In this document: positions 21,341 through 34,699 of the stretch, in pieces | How positions within the stretch are numbered: position 1 is the stretch's first letter | Layout: the number at the start of each line of letters is the position of its first letter | Assembly: GCF_000340215.1 (NCBI RefSeq) | Contig: NW_006921532.1 | Span: 9,081,172-9,145,171 of the forward strand | Length of the DNA stretch: 64,000 nt | Source of the DNA: Pseudocercospora fijiensis CIRAD86 | Lineage: Eukaryota > Ascomycota > Dothideomycetes > Mycosphaerellales > Mycosphaerellaceae | Reading direction: 5' to 3' | The notes under the pieces: generated by a model | The model's database searches: none | What the model saw: the letters and a program-made list of their open reading frames with translations, nothing else | Told to the model about the DNA's origin: nothing | Program-made: the position numbers and the translations under genes

Positions 21341-21705
21341 TTGCGTTTATCTTTCGGGGTTCTATAGGCCGCTACGAAGGGTAGACAGTTTAGAACTATA
21401 AGGAAATAGGTATATAGTAACGTATAGAACACCCTCTACTAATCGCCGTAGTAGAAAGTAGAACTAAACCGTGCCTTTCTAAACTAGGGCAGAGCGTTTA
21501 CTATTAACTAGGCTTCGCCTAGCTAGTATATCTACTAAGCCGGTCGACTGAGCAAATCTATACGAGTAGCTAGGTATCTCCGTACCTGCGCTAAGCAGGC
21601 TCTACGCTAGCGGTCTAGTATCGTAGTATACGTAATAATATTATATAATTGTTATATAGGATTGCTAAGGCAGGACAGGAGACTTTACTTGCTTAGGTTC
21701 TTATA
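21111..21705 (-). repeat. 5' LTR (and gag start) of Gypsy-B
   Basis: Direct copy of 4,806-5,400 (595 bp). The LTR proper occupies the right part, from 21,705 down to perhaps 21,370; gag starts inside the block. The inner LTR boundary is not fixed. Confidence 0.75.
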
Positions 21706-22615
21706 GCTAGTATAGTAGCCTAATAGATAGACGCAGGTATTCGACGCTCTAATACTAAGCCTAACTCTAAGAAAGCCGCGATCCGACTTATATAGGAGTT
21801 ACTAGAAGACTAGGCCGTCGGACTTACCTACGACTCCCTTATAGATACTATAGTCGTACTCGCTAAGTTAATCTAATTAGAATAAGACGAAGACTGCGCC
21901 TAAGTTAGCGTATCTATCGCTAACGTCTTTAACGCGCTTTACGTCTAGTATAGGAAGTAGGCTACCGAATTCCTAGAGCGCTAGGTAGCTTCTAAAGGTT
22001 TAAATTTAGTAATTTAAATAACTCTATTACGGCCGAGTAGGCGACGCGTAACGCGCAAGCTATTAGGAATCTAGGACTTAGATAGAGACTCTATAGTAGA
22101 ATAAGAAAATATAATAGTATAATTAGTCTATTACTCCTATAATAGAGAAATACGATAGTAAATAAAATAGTATAATTAGTCTATTAGATATAGTCTACTA
22201 ATTAGTATATTACTCTTATAATAGAGAAATATAATAGTAAATATTTAGTCTATTAGATATAGTCTATATAGTAAAGGATAGAAACTAATACTACTACTAC
22301 TACTAGTAGTAATAGTATAGGCTACCGAGGGTAACATAACCTATAGCAATATAGGCAGCTATGTTTAGCAAGATAGGATAACGAGACTGTCGCTTAGGCT
22401 AATAACTAGAGCCCTATAACATAGGCATTGTAGAAATGTAATATAAACAATGTGTTATACGAGGTTAATAATCTGTCTACTCTATAGAAGGAGGCCTCTT
22501 ATATAGGCTCAAAACTAGCCTATAGGTATAGGGCCGGTTACTAGCTAATAATAGTCGCGGATATTTCGCGACTAGGGGATTTTGTTATAGAGATATATTT
22601 TTATTATAAAGATAT
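21706..22615. other. Older DNA between Gypsy-B and Gypsy-D; decayed ORF and AT-rich repeats
   Basis: At 21,706-22,012 (+) a frame with few stops (RLI.ELLED, ANVFNALYV.YRKQATEFLER) ends at TAA and is unrecognised; it is probably the end of another decayed element gene. Then the DNA is AT-rich with an imperfect minisatellite (about 22,086-22,275). From 22,276 to 22,615 I see no gene. This DNA was continuous with 48,498 onward before Gypsy-D inserted. Confidence 0.5.
22086..22275. repeat. AT-rich imperfect minisatellite
   Basis: Units built from ATAATAGAGAAATA and AGTATAATTAGTCTATTA recur three or so times with spacing of about 55-65 bp. Confidence 0.65.
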
Positions 22616-22785
22616 TATTACGGTTTAGATATAGGTGCTATCGACCCTACTTCGGATACTATCGATCCTACCGTAGATTATAACGATTAATATATATAGT
22701 TTCCTCGCTAGGCAACTTAGACTAATTAATAATCTTTATATACTAGAATCGTATTAGTCTCCGCTCTATAGAGCGTATCCTAACA
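22616..22785 (+). repeat. 5' LTR of Gypsy-D
   Basis: Starts TATTACGG (TGTTACGG before RIP), ends CCTAACA, and pairs with 48,323-48,492. Confidence 0.92.
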
Positions 22786-22879
22786 ACTTAGTAGCTTCGC
22801 TAAGATTACGACCTAATTAGCTTCTATACTAATTAACTCCTCTACTAGAACCGAGCTATTAGTCCTAATTACGACAAGA

Positions 22880-25800
22880 ACCGAGACGATTAGCTAAGGA
22901 TCCGCCCGATCTAGCGCTAACCGCGACGGTTCGACTCGCTACGTTACGACCGATATTTACTCGATTTATACTATTCCGTACTAGTCGGCGGCTACCTACT
23001 ATAGTGCCTCGCCGATACTAATACACTATATACCCCGAATCGCCTAACCGCGAATTCGGTAGGCAGCCGCGCTTTAGCAGCCGGTAGCCGTTCCCCCGTA
23101 TCTCTAGGAAGGTACCTTTCGAGGAACAACGGAAGGATTAGCCCGGACCTATTAACAAACTTCCTTATACTACTAATTCGGCTAGCTTCCGCAACGATAC
23201 TCTACTATATAACGCTTTACGTTAACTCTCTGCTTTGTTTCGCTTCTAACCCGGATAGAAGTACTAATCCGCTAAACTAGCGGTCCGACCGCTACTATAG
23301 TACCGTAATCTCGGATTACTAGATACTAAGTCTTATATTCTGCTTATTTGTATCTTTATTAGTTACTACGTCCGGTATAGCGAGAATTTTATAGTCTAAC
23401 TTAGAGCAAAGCACGGCTATATAGACCTACTTGCCTCGTATGTCCTAGAATACTACCCGCGACTAGGAAATCCGCTACCGTCTTAGGCTAAGGTTAACGA
23501 GCTCTATCTATATACCCTCGACGGAATCGACTTCCTAAGCTAGTAGGTAGTCGATAAAGGCACCCTAATACGAGCGGTTAAGGAGTTAAAGGCAGCCTTC
23601 CTAAACACCCGCGACTTGTACTATTATAAGTAGCGTTACCCTAAAGTATACTCGCCCGCGGATATCGAGCGAGTACGAGTAGGAGAGCAACGCTCGTAAC
23701 TAGATCTAGCTGCTTATCGCTCGCCTTCTTCGTAGATACCGGAGTTTTCGCCGATTACTTAGTAGGTAGCGTCGTTACTACTACCCTCTCCGAGTAGATA
23801 CCGACCGCCTAGGGCTCCTACTTATTCGAAACAACTACGCGCGCGTCGTCCTAATAATCTAATAGATAGTACGTTGCCCTCTATATTTCTACGTAGACCT
23901 TCGCTAATACGGATTTCTAGCGATAAATCCTCGCTATATCCTCTACTAGATAATAGACGTAGCCCGATAGATCGTAACTATAAGGACGCGCTATAAGGCC
24001 GCGGGCCGACGAAGGGAAATCTAGATAAGGACGTACCTCGTAGCTAGTATTAGTATCTACTATCTTTAGGATCTACGATAGAGTTAGATTAGGGCGAGAT
24101 CCGCGACTTACTAGACTAGTAGCGCCTATACGCCTTATAGGAGTTAGCGTTACGTCGGGGTATTATCTTAGATAATCGCCTCGCCTAATTCCTTATAAAG
24201 CAATGCCTTTCTCTTTAACCGGATTAGACCGGTTCTTAGGCAGGCTATAACGACTATAATAATAGTTACGACGATCGTTCGTATATTATAAGCGACGATT
24301 ACTCGGAACTCCTACGCCGGCTAGGACGATCTAGATTAGGAGTACCGCGACGGCTATTATAGCTACGAGTTCTGTAAGCAAGTCGAGGATTATCTAAGCC
24401 GGCGTTAGAGGTCGCGACTTAAGAGAGCCGGTTTAGCCTCTAATAGCAGTCGCCGCGACTCGCTATAGGATTAGAACGATCCGCCCGACGTCTAACCTAC
24501 TAGTAGCGGCCTACAGCCAGGTCCGGACGGCGAGCAAGGCTATACCTACGCTACCTATAGCGGAGGAAATGCTAGATAGATACGCTAATTCGTACCCGAT
24601 AATCCTCGCTACTACTAGTAAGTGCCCTCTTAAGACTACGCGGCCTATAGCGGAGGGAATACTAGTAGAGATCCTCGCTACTACTAGCAATCTAGACGCG
24701 ATAGATATACTAGCTAGATAGGCTAATTCGCTCCTAATAGTCTACGCGGTTATCGGCAAATATATGCCTAGGGCTAGGCGGCTTCTAGCTAGATACGCTA
24801 ATTCGATCCCGATAACCCTCGCTACGATTAATAAGCGCCTCCCTAAGGCTATACCGCCTATACTAGAGAGAATACGGGCTAGTCGCGCTAATTTCCTCTA
24901 GATAATCCTCGCTATTACTAATAGGCTTACTAGCAAGCCTATACCCTAGGCCCTTATATACAAAATAGTAGCTCGTACGACGCTAACCGATACGATAGCT
25001 ATACGGAGTATAGCGAGCCGAATCTCGGTCGTTAGCGTAAGAACCGGAGTAGAAGGCATCGTACTCGCAGTTCTCCTTTACTATCTAATAGCTCGTCGAG
25101 CGACGATAATAGCTACTATAGCTACTACGGCGGAAAGCACGGCACGTATCGCTAGGCTCGCCGTTATCGCTATTATAGAGATCGCTCCTCGTCGGAATTA
25201 GCCTCTAAGGAACCGGACGACTATCGATACTATCCTAGATTCGATCTAGCCCGCTTAGGATTTTTCGACCTAACGTTAAGTATAACGGAACACAGCGACG
25301 GCGATTACGCCTTAGTAGGTAATAAAATAACCTACCGGTCGGTATACGCCTTTATCTTAGCGGCTAAGGACTATATATATATCGTAGAGTTAGAGGAGGT
25401 TCGCCTTAATATTTCCCTTTGTTTCCGCGGGATTATATAGACCTAGTACTAGGTATAGATTTCTAGTTAAGATCGCTACTATCTTCGTAAGAGGTACGGT
25501 ATTAAGCGTTAGCAAGAAAAGCTTAGTAAGCGCTAGAAGGTCTTAGCAGTAAAGGCGATAAAGCTACTCGACTAGCAATCGTATAGCTAGAAGGATATTA
25601 GAGTAGGAAAATCGATTATAGACTATATCGTTACGACGATAAGGTTAGCGGGCGACGCTAGCTTCGGCGAGGAACTATAGATCCTATAGGCCTATCGCCG
25701 TTTAGAGCCGCGTTTCTAGGAGGCTTTATTCGAACTAGACAAGGATACGACGACGGACGAATTCGTTATAGCCTATAAGAAGAAGTTCTATATATAGGAA

Positions 25801-26249
25801 TAGATAGCTACCGGAGGTAAGAATCGTCGCTAGCCTAACTATTAGGGAACCGGTCGTAATAATCTACTAAGACGAGCCGACAGCGCTCGGAATTAGAGGG
25901 ATAATCCTAGCCGAACCGGATCGTTAGGCGAGTATCGCGCCCGTTTTAATACTAACAAATAGCAGAATCGTCCTAATAACTACTATTAGGGCGGTTAGTA
26001 GCCTAATATAAGCGGAAGCGAGCCTTAGAAGAAGTTCTTCCCTTAGAGAGATCTAAAGCGCCTCGATAGGGCTACTAATACGAAGCCGCGATAGAATAAT
26101 CGTTAGTAAGCTTACTTCGGTAGCGAGGAAGCTACGGAGTAGATTCCTTCTAAGAGGGCCTATTATAGTGCCGAGAATACGGACCTAGAACAGTTATAGA
26201 ACCGGCCGTAGGACGCGGACGGCGACCCCTAGCCCGTTAAGTAGGGTTA
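22880..26249 (+). pseudogene. Gypsy-D gag region (RIP-decayed)
   Basis: Long plus-strand frames full of TAG/TAA cover this stretch. It includes capsid-like parts (about 23,100-23,700), Arg/Asp-rich low-complexity parts (about 24,000-25,250) and, near 25,700-26,130, a gag-like segment rich in Asn/Gln/Gly before the expected zinc knuckle. The frame runs into the Gypsy-A insertion site as GYF and continues after it (39,525) as GDLGEDIYYLD when one CTTCG copy is removed. That continuity supports one gag-pol frame. Confidence 0.7.
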
Positions 26250-26254
26250 CTTCG

Positions 26255-26451
26255 TATAAGAAGGGTATATTAGTAGGTAGATAGGGTAGTAGTAGGTATA
26301 GGTAGTATTCGATAAGGAGCTAGGAGGAGAGGGAGGAAAGCGGGCAAGTTAGCCTATTGCTAAGCGCTAAGCCCTGCCTAAGGCATTAAGACCCTAGCTT
26401 TACTCGAGCCTAGTTGTATACCAATTACGTACGACCTCTTTAGTCCTAATA
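26255..26451 (-). repeat. 3' LTR of Gypsy-A copy 1
   Basis: Same length and sequence type as 39,323-39,519; the plus-strand right end reads CCTAATA (CCTAACA before RIP). Confidence 0.92.
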
Positions 26452-27695
26452 TACGCTTCCCTTCTAAAGGCCGCGCCTTCGTAGCCGGTTTATATTCTAT
26501 TCTTAACCTCTATCGCTACTAACTTAGTAGGTCTAGTAAGCTTCTTAGTCTGCGCTAAATTAAACACTTAACTACTAGATTATATAACTATGTTAAACCT
26601 TACCTCTAATATAATACAATGTTTAACTCTAACTACGCTATCCCTATATATAATAAACTATAAAGTAATATATATCTATAAGAATTAAGGGCTATCGACT
26701 AATTATAATACGAGCGCGCCTTCCCTACTATAATAGGTAGGCGTACGAGGTATTATAGCACTGCCTCCGTTCTAAGTAATATCGTTCCGAGTTCTTTGCG
26801 TCTACTCTAAAAGACCTAGAAATGTCCGCTCCGAGGGTTGTCCGTTTCCGAGGGATTGTTTTTATTATTACGAGGGCTATTATTTACTATCGTGGTTTTA
26901 CTAGCCCTAATTAGTTAGGTTTAGCAACCTTTAAGTGTTAATCTTATCTTATCTTTTTAAAAAACACAGTTTGTCTAGTTTCTATAGGTAAAGGCTATTA
27001 TAAGTATAGTAGTTAAGGTTCGCCTCGCTTAAAGGGTCGGAAAGATCGAGGAGTAACCTATTGTTTGTAAGATCGACCCCGGCTAGCTTAGCTCTATAGT
27101 TTTGCCCTTAGTCGGTTAGTCTATTAAGCTAGCTACTTAATCCTTTAAGCCTTAATATTTTGACTTAGCCTTAAAGTTTTAATTAAGCCCTTAGTAGGTT
27201 TAATCTTTTAACTTAGTTAGTATAGTACTTTAGGCTCGTAGTATAGGTAAGGTTATCTTCGTAGGTATAGCGATAATAGCAAGTAATATTAATAATAGCG
27301 GCGCTAGTCGTCTTAGCGTTAACTTTACCTTGCTTCTAATTTCCTTCTTTAACTAATAATAACTTAGTAACACTGTTACTAATATAGTCGCGTCGGCTTC
27401 TTTCTTCGAATAGCAATACACCCCGCAATACTATTACTAATATAGCCGCGTCGGTTGCCGGAACATTGCTAGCTCGTAGCGCAACACTATTATCTCTATT
27501 ACCGTTATTCGTACGCGCGCGCGCATCGCCCCTATCGATCGTTTAGGCCTCGAGGTCCTATAGAATAAATAAACAAGAGATAGAGTCTTAAAAGAGCAGC
27601 GACTAATTAACGCGTCGTAGCGCGCGTAGTATAGTCTTATTGTCCTAGTTTACCGGTCTCTAATTAGTTAGCGAATGTTACCCCGGGGTAGCATT
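26452..27695 (-). other. 3' region of Gypsy-A copy 1 between pol and LTR
   Basis: Homologous to 3,397-4,607 in copy 2. On the minus strand it starts with GCTACCCCGGGGTAACA and includes the same small decayed ORF (about 26,880-27,260), with one extra segment of about 70 bp compared with copy 2. The putative polypurine tract AGAAGGGAAGCG lies next to the LTR. Confidence 0.6.
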
Positions 27696-27719
27696 AATCC
27701 TAGGTCTCTTTTAGTAACA

Positions 27720-29923
27720 TTAGCGGCGTTATAAGCTCTTAGCCTTCTTCTTATTCTTTACGCTAGTCTAATATTTATCTAATAACTCGGCTATATCCTC
27801 GAAGGAGTCTTTAGCCTTCTACGAGTCCTATTTAGGCGAGTAGCCTTGCTATTTTAAGAGGTATTCCTTCTTGCCTTATCTAGTCCGATAATTTAGAATA
27901 CGTTCTATAGACTATAGCTCTTTACTATCGGCTAGGACTTCTTCTAACTTAGCAGGCGCTTTATCGCCTTCGCGCTAGTAGTATAGTTTAAGGAGGGAGA
28001 TATAGAAGGTGTTATAGATAGTATAATAAGGTAGAAGCTATAACTAGTAGGCCTAACTATTGCCCTTCGGTTCTCGGATACGGAATAGGCTAATGAATCG
28101 TAGTACTAGTTTAGGGCGTGTTTTGCTATTAGGGGATAGGTGTTTGCGGATATAGAGGTTCTTAGTACTTAGCATAACTATATCGCCTTGTTTAAAGGTT
28201 ATTAGCGTATAGTGCTTATCGTAGTAGGTCTTTTAGTACTCTTAAGCCCTTGTTAGCTTCTTAGCTATCTTAGCGTAGATTTCTCGTATCTTTTAAACCC
28301 GTTCTATTACCGCTAGTGTCTCTAGTACTTAACGCGCTTCCCTTTCCTTACGCTCGGCCTCGAGCGACAGGGGGTCTTGTAGCATAGCAGCGTTCTAGCC
28401 TATTATAGCTATATAGGGTAAGACCTTAGTTAATAAATGCACACTATTATTATATACGAATTTAGCCGGTTGTAAGAGGTTAACCTATCTATTAGGGTCC
28501 TTATTAATATAGCTACGTAGGTACTACTATAGCGTAGTATTCTGCCTCTCGGTCTAGCTATCTGTCTATAGATAGAACGCTATAGATAGGCGATGCTTAA
28601 GTCTTAGCTATAGGTATATCTTACTCTAATAATAAGATATAAATGTCGAGCCTCGGTCGGAAACTATCCCCTTAGGGGTTCCCTAATAGCTATAGAAGAT
28701 ATTGTTCTATAGTAACTTAGCTAGGTTAATAGCTGTCTAATCCTTCCGAGTAGGGATATAGCGAGCGCTCTTAGTAAACCAGTCTACGACGACTAGGATA
28801 GTATTAAAGATGTCTTTGCTTCCTCTTCGCTTAGTAGGGGGAAGACCTATAATAAAGTCTATTATAAGCTCTGCAAATAGCTTCTTTAGAACGGGGAGTA
28901 AAGACAACTCGCTAAATAGTAAGTGCTTTAGTGCTTTAACTCGCTAGTATACTACATAGGTCTGTATATACTCCTTTATATGCCGCTTACTATTTAGCTA
29001 GTAGTATATATACGATAGTAACTCGTACGACCTCTCTATACTATAGTAACTAGCGAGCTTATTATTATAGTGCCTCTTTAAAAGCTCTTATCTAATCGAT
29101 TGTTTAGAGGGGATATAGTATCTGCCCTTAAACTTTAAGTAACCCTTATTATCGATCGACTAGTTACTCTTACTAGATCGAGTCGTTCGCCTACTTATAA
29201 GCTTATTAATACGTTCGATAGCAAAGGCGTCCCTCTACTAAGTATATAACAGCTTATCTATAAACGATTAACTATCCCTATTTGTAAGGTTATTTAATAG
29301 TACCCGTGCTATCGAACGAGGTACGTAGTATATATATCTAATAGTACTAGTAGCCGGATTAACTGCAACCTCTTCTATAGTACTATCGCTATAGATAGTA
29401 ATATCTTCAATCGAGTCGTTATAGCTCGAGCGATCTACGTCCTTTTTAACGTACACTAGAAGAACGACAACTCCGCTATAGTATTTATTGCCGCTATAGG
29501 GTCCGGAAGTCTACTTATCCTACGCTTGCTTTACGGCAAGGTCTATAGCAATCTTATACTGCAGGGTTAGAAACAAAGAATTGATGTATTAGGTCTCGCT
29601 ATCGTAATTAGGTCGCCTCGATAGGCTATCGGTAGGGTTGCTTACGCCTAGCCGGTATAATATATTAAAATTAAACCCGGCGAGGTAGACGGCCTATCTA
29701 GCCTATCGACCTATAACCCGTATAACCTTAGTAATCCTACGCAGGTTGTTATAGTCTATATAGACCTAAATAGGGTGCTAGGCACTATCGAGATAATAGC
29801 GCTAATACTTAAAGGCCTCTACGATTACTAAGAGCTCTTACTCGTAGGTCTCGTATCGACGCTCTATATCGATTATCTTCCGTAAAAAGAAGGCAATCGG
29901 GTACTAATAGGTATCGTTAGCCT
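27720..29923 (-). pseudogene. Gypsy-A copy 1 RNase H, integrase and chromodomain (RIP-decayed)
   Basis: From 29,923 downward the minus strand gives RNase H (RYETYE.ELLVIVEAFKY at about 29,800-29,860). Integrase is at about 28,200-29,280 and a chromodomain at about 27,770-27,900, all homologous to copy 2. The frame resumes here after the Copia-1 insertion; its upstream half ends at 36,035. Confidence 0.88.
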
Positions 29924-29928
29924 ATTAT
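29924..29928. repeat. Left target duplication of Copia-1 (ATTAT)
   Basis: Repeated exactly at 36,030-36,034. Confidence 0.75.
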
Positions 29929-30064
29929 ACTTAATGTAAGAATACTAGTAGATTAGAGGTCTACGGGTTCTACGAAGAAGAGGTAGCGATACTAAGAACG
30001 CTCGGGTACGTAATCGTAGCCTAAGGCTGCGGCTAGTACGGCTAGTAGTCTAGATATATTAAGT
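29929..30064 (-). repeat. 3' LTR of Copia-1
   Basis: Near-identical to 35,894-36,029, differing by C/T and A/G changes. Confidence 0.88.
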
Positions 30065-30099
30065 TACCCCCTAAACGAGCGTTGTTGCAAGCGACAACA

Positions 30100-32150
30100 A
30101 CTATAAAATGCCTATTATTTATATAAGGGCTACTGCCTATCTCTCCTTTAACGCCTCTCGCTTATCGCGTATATATACTATACAAAATGTGTATACTATT
30201 AACTATTTCCTTAGGTATTAGTGCAATTAACTAGGACTCGTAAGTCGTAATAAGGGGTACGCCGTAGATCTCTTACTTGCGTAATCGAATAATTAAGTAT
30301 ATAGAGCGAGCGATTAGCGGTGTTTCTAGCGTTAGCTAATAAGAGGCCGAGAAACTCCGTTAATATTAGATTATATATTGCTACGTAGTCTGTCTCTTAA
30401 TAGCGACTATATAGTTAACGAGGTTAAGTTGTTATACGAAGGCTTCGTACTTATAGCGATCGAGAGCCTTAGTAAGACCGTCTACTTTCTATTTGTCGGT
30501 ACTAATCTAGTCGATAACAATATAGCCGTTCTAAATCTGTTCGCGGGTAAAGTAATAACGAGCATCGATGTATCTTGTACGGCTATTAATGCTATTCGAT
30601 CGCTTAGTAATATCGATTGCTAGAATGTTGTCTTTATAGATAGTAATAGGAAATACTAACTTATCTATTACGTCCGTACTCTTAAAGATATCGAGATCTT
30701 AAAGTAACTTGCCTAGTGCTATACCTTCTCGGATAGCGAGAGCGAGTTATATATACTCTACCTCCGTTAAGGAGAGTATTATAATAGGTTGAAGGCTACT
30801 CTTCTATATAACTAGTAAGTTGCTAATTATATATAGAAAGCCGCCTATAGACCGACGGTTGTCTAAATCGTCGGCCTATACGGTATTAGCGAATCCGTAG
30901 AGGTTGAGTGATCTTCTATTAAACTAGATACTACGGTTTATAGTACCTACAAGATACTTTAGAATGCGGAATACTATAGCATAGTGTTCCGTAGTTAGGT
31001 TTGCTAGGAAGCGAGACCTACGCCTAGTTTCGAAGGTGCAGTCCGGTCTAGTAATTATTACTAGCTAGAGAACTTCGCTAATAAGTACTTAATATCTCTC
31101 CTTTAAGGCTTTCTTAGCGATATATCTATCGGGTGCTTTACGGAGCTTGTTATAAGAGTCTATTAGCGATACCGGTAGCTTGCATCCGGTTAAAGAATAC
31201 TTGTATACTAACTTAGACAAATACCTATCTTGCACAACGTAGATAGTTTTCTTAGTTCGATCCCTTATAATACGTATACCTAGGAAGTAGTAGAGGTCGC
31301 TAAGTTCGCGCAATGTCTACTTGTTCTTAAAGAGGGTTGCAATAGCTTCTATAGCCTAGAGAGAGTAAGCGATAATAAGCATATTATCTATATAGATATA
31401 TATTATCGAGCTAGATTGCGTATGTTTAAACACGTAGATATCGCTAGGGATTAGACTAAATTTAAGCTAGAATAGGAACTTCTTTAGTTCTTCGTACTAT
31501 AGCAATAGTAACTGCTTAAGTCTATATAGTACCCGTAGAAGTAGACAGACCTAACTGCCGTCTCTAAACAGGTAAGGCATCTCTATATAGATTTTGCGGC
31601 TATCTATTAGAGCGTTTAGGAATATAGTAACAATATCGTATTGCCGGCACTCTAGGTCGTAATAGGCAATTATTACGAAGATAAGGCGCAGTAAAGACGA
31701 TCTTACTACTAGCGAGTAGGTTTCGCTATAGTTAACTCCTTTAATCTATAAGAAGCCGCGGACAACCTATCGTACTTTAAACCTAGAGATCTTGCTATTT
31801 GCGTCTAGCTTAATAGTAAACACCTAGCGTCCCTTAAGAATGTTAATCTCCGGTAATATAGGTAGGTTAGACTTGTTTACTATTAACTATGTCTTATTAT
31901 CGTTAAGAGCCTGTTTCTTAGTCTATATAGCTTCCTACTACTAAGGCTACTTAGGCGTAGTTCTCGCTTCTTTAGCACTTTTAGGTATACGGATCTCTCG
32001 AGCTTCACTATCTTAAACAGAAGCTATAAAGGCGTTAATTGTAGCGTATAGTATATCCTTCAATTCCTTGCGTTGTTCTTTAGATAAGCTGTAATAGAAG
32101 GCACGGCGCTTACGTCGGTTTAAATCAAATTCCTTATAATATATTGTACG
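30100..32150 (-). pseudogene. Copia-1 RT and RNase H (RIP-decayed)
   Basis: The intact-looking piece 31,313-31,089 reads LSDLYYFLGIRIIRDRTKKT then YVVQDRYLSKLVYKY, the copia RT region after the catalytic YVDD. The upstream RT lies at about 31,300-32,000 and RNase H at about 30,100-30,950. The type is that of fungal Ty1/copia elements. Confidence 0.82.
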
Positions 32151-32299
32151 CTTATTACGTATCTTTTTACGAGCCTGCCTACTAGGTTGTATTCTCGTTG
32201 GCTCCGTACTATATAACTCTTGCTTTGTACGCCGCTTTAGTCGCTATTGCCCTTAGTTTAGGTCCTGCTACTATAGTAAGGGCGGAGATAGCGCTAAAG

Positions 32300-34480
32300 A
32301 GCGGTTAAACGGCGGTATCGATTGCTAATTGCTAATTAATAGCGCAGTTAGATATAATAGTAACGGAGGTAAGCGTTTAAAGCGTAGTAGAGGTATTAGC
32401 GGAAGTCTATCGAATTGCTGTCGTAGGTTTAGACGAGGATTGCTAGGATTTAGTAGAGTCGATAATGCTAGTATTAAATTGCCTGCTTCTAAGCTCTACT
32501 ATTAAGGCTATAGAGTTGATCGTATTTGTAAATATCTTAACTATAAGGGTAAATCTAGCTCTTATCGTAGCTATCCTACTAGAGTGTAGGATTCTTGTTC
32601 CTTATTTTCTTTAAGGATTAGCGGCAGAGTCTACGGCTAAACGTCTAGCAATAGATTAGCAAGCTTACTATATTCTATAGTATTAAGGACCTCTTATGCT
32701 AGTTTAGGTAAGGGCTCTTCTTTATCGTTCTCGATATAAGGTTTAGGAGCTATAATCTTAGCCCCTACCGGAAGTGCTTATAGAGTTAGCGTAGAGGTAG
32801 GAGCTTTGCCTTTACTAGAACGTAAAGCCTTCGTTATATTAAGAGATTGTCGACGCTATATAATACCGCGTCGCTAAGGTTATTATTTAAGCACTTTAGG
32901 TATCGACGGTAGAGCTAGAGTTATAGTTAGTACTTCTCGTAGTATCTCTTTCGGATCGACTAGCACTATTAGTATTGCTAGCGCCGCCGCACCCCTAGGA
33001 TTAATAAGGTTTAGCGTATATAGAAAGATCTCGTCGAAATTAAGTATTAGCTTATCGTCCGGCTCGCTATCTAGTAGCATTAAGATAGGACTATCGTCTT
33101 CGAGAAATTAGACGTCCTTTAACCGCATTACCTTATACTTCTCCTTTACCTATATACGATAGGTTGTTAGACCTTCGTAGCCTACTAGTTATCTACTAAT
33201 GCCGCGTAAGTCGAATTTAGCGCTATAAGGGACGTCTTCCTTATAGACAATATATCTATAGCCTAATGCTCGTAACTAGTTATAACGCGGTAAAGGCTCT
33301 TATACCCCTAGCTCGCGAGAAACGATTTCGTAAGGTAAGCGGCCTAGTATTTAGCTAGGTGTGATGTTAAGTAGCATAATATAGGTCTATCCTATCTCTA
33401 GCTATAGTATACATAGCAGGTTGGCGTAGATTATAACCTTCCTAATCTTAGTATTTAGGATATAATTGCTAACTTCCGCGCGGCCGTTCTGTTTAGATAA
33501 GTGCGGAGCTATTATATAAAGCCGGATACCCTCCTTTTCGTAGAGCGAGTATAGTTCATTTCCGCTGTACTTGCTACCTCTATCGATTACATAAATCGGT
33601 ATACGGATCTGTGTTTAAGCGTAGACGTACTGCCTATAGATTCTTATATACTACGTAGCCGCATTCTTACGTACGTTAGCATATATATAACGGTAGAGTA
33701 ACGTTGCGTATATGAATAGTGCACAATAGTGTTTACCTTTGGTGCCTCGATTAGTAATAGATACTATATTAACGTAGACCTTAACGTAGATATGCAGTAG
33801 TCGTTTAGTAATAAGCCTGCTATAGACCTTCTTAGCAAGGGCCTTCCGGTATACTAGGCACTTAAAGAACTCCTTCTTGCTTCCGATTAGTTTAATTTGG
33901 CCTATACGAATAAGGTAATTAACTATGCCTAGATAAAGGTGTCCGAAGCGTCGGTGCTATATGCCTTTAGTCGCTTTAGGGCTATATAGGATCTTAGAGT
34001 TAGTTAGAGCCATTTAGTCTGTCGCTGCGGTAAGAGCTATAATAGGTTCTCGTTGCTATCGTTGTGAATTGTTAGCCGGCTTTCGAATAATATTAACCGC
34101 AGGCCGCGTAAGCAGTTATATACGAGACATAGTACTAGATCGTAGACTGTTAGCAATACGAAGTGTTAGTAGACTAGATACTATATTAATATAGGCTATA
34201 GGAACCTGCTTCTTGCTACGATACTTATAAAGCAAGTTATAATCGTTGCGATAGTAGCAACCCTTAGCTTTGAGTATATAGGTTAAAATAAGGTTTGTAG
34301 TAAGACCTAGTATATATAGTGCTCCTAAGAGTGTAATCTCTTCGATGCCGAAGTTATTAACGACCTTTATACTAATTAGTACGTACGACTCGGATATAAG
34401 ACGACCCTTGCTAGTCTGCACTCCCGTTAAGTATAGAATGCTCTTAATAATACGCTTAGCGTCGTTTATTATATGCGTAG
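32300..34480 (-). pseudogene. Copia-1 protease and integrase (RIP-decayed)
   Basis: 34,421-34,116 encodes the end of protease and pre-integrase (ALYILGLTTNLILTYILKAKG; in copia: LYVPGLTTNLIS). The integrase core follows at about 33,200-34,000 and a linker at 32,300-33,150, including a Pro/Asp-rich piece (33,080-32,883). Confidence 0.8.
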
Positions 34481-34699
34481 TCGTGCCTAAGTCAATAATT
34501 ATATCCTTACGATCTTAAGTACGATGTAGGTTGGCTTTAGTGTCTTCTACGAGTATAATATCCTTTATAAGGTTAATGTCTAGTAGTAGTAGTAGATTAG
34601 AATTAGCGTAGGTATTAACATTAGTAACACGTGCTATAAAGCTACGATATCTAAATAGTAACAGCATTAGGTGTTAAGCGTACGCAAATTGCGCTCGCT

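Larger units (their letters stand above)
5401..21705 (-). mobile_element. Gypsy-B: Ty3/gypsy chromovirus, interrupted by hAT-1
   Basis: Read on the minus strand from 21,705: LTR, gag, protease, RT (split by hAT-1), RNase H, integrase, chromodomain, an antisense ORF, a polypurine tract (complement of about 5,401-5,420, GGGGAAGGAGATAAT) and the next LTR (from 5,400). Without hAT-1 and one target copy, the 5,401-21,705 span is about 6.7 kb. All frames are broken by RIP stops. The right flank (21,706 on) is older DNA; no target duplication can be checked because the left end continues into a tandem copy. Confidence 0.88.

Noticed and set aside
22431..22615. TGTAGAAAT (22,434) with ATTTCTACTA (about 48,622-48,632) as ends of a solo LTR split by Gypsy-D.
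   Set aside because: The short inverted ends and TATAAAAGG fit, but flanking 5-bp sequences do not match and no second copy is available.
30378..30623. Plus-strand 81-codon frame without stops.
   Set aside because: It lies opposite to the RNase H region of Copia-1 and is a shadow frame.
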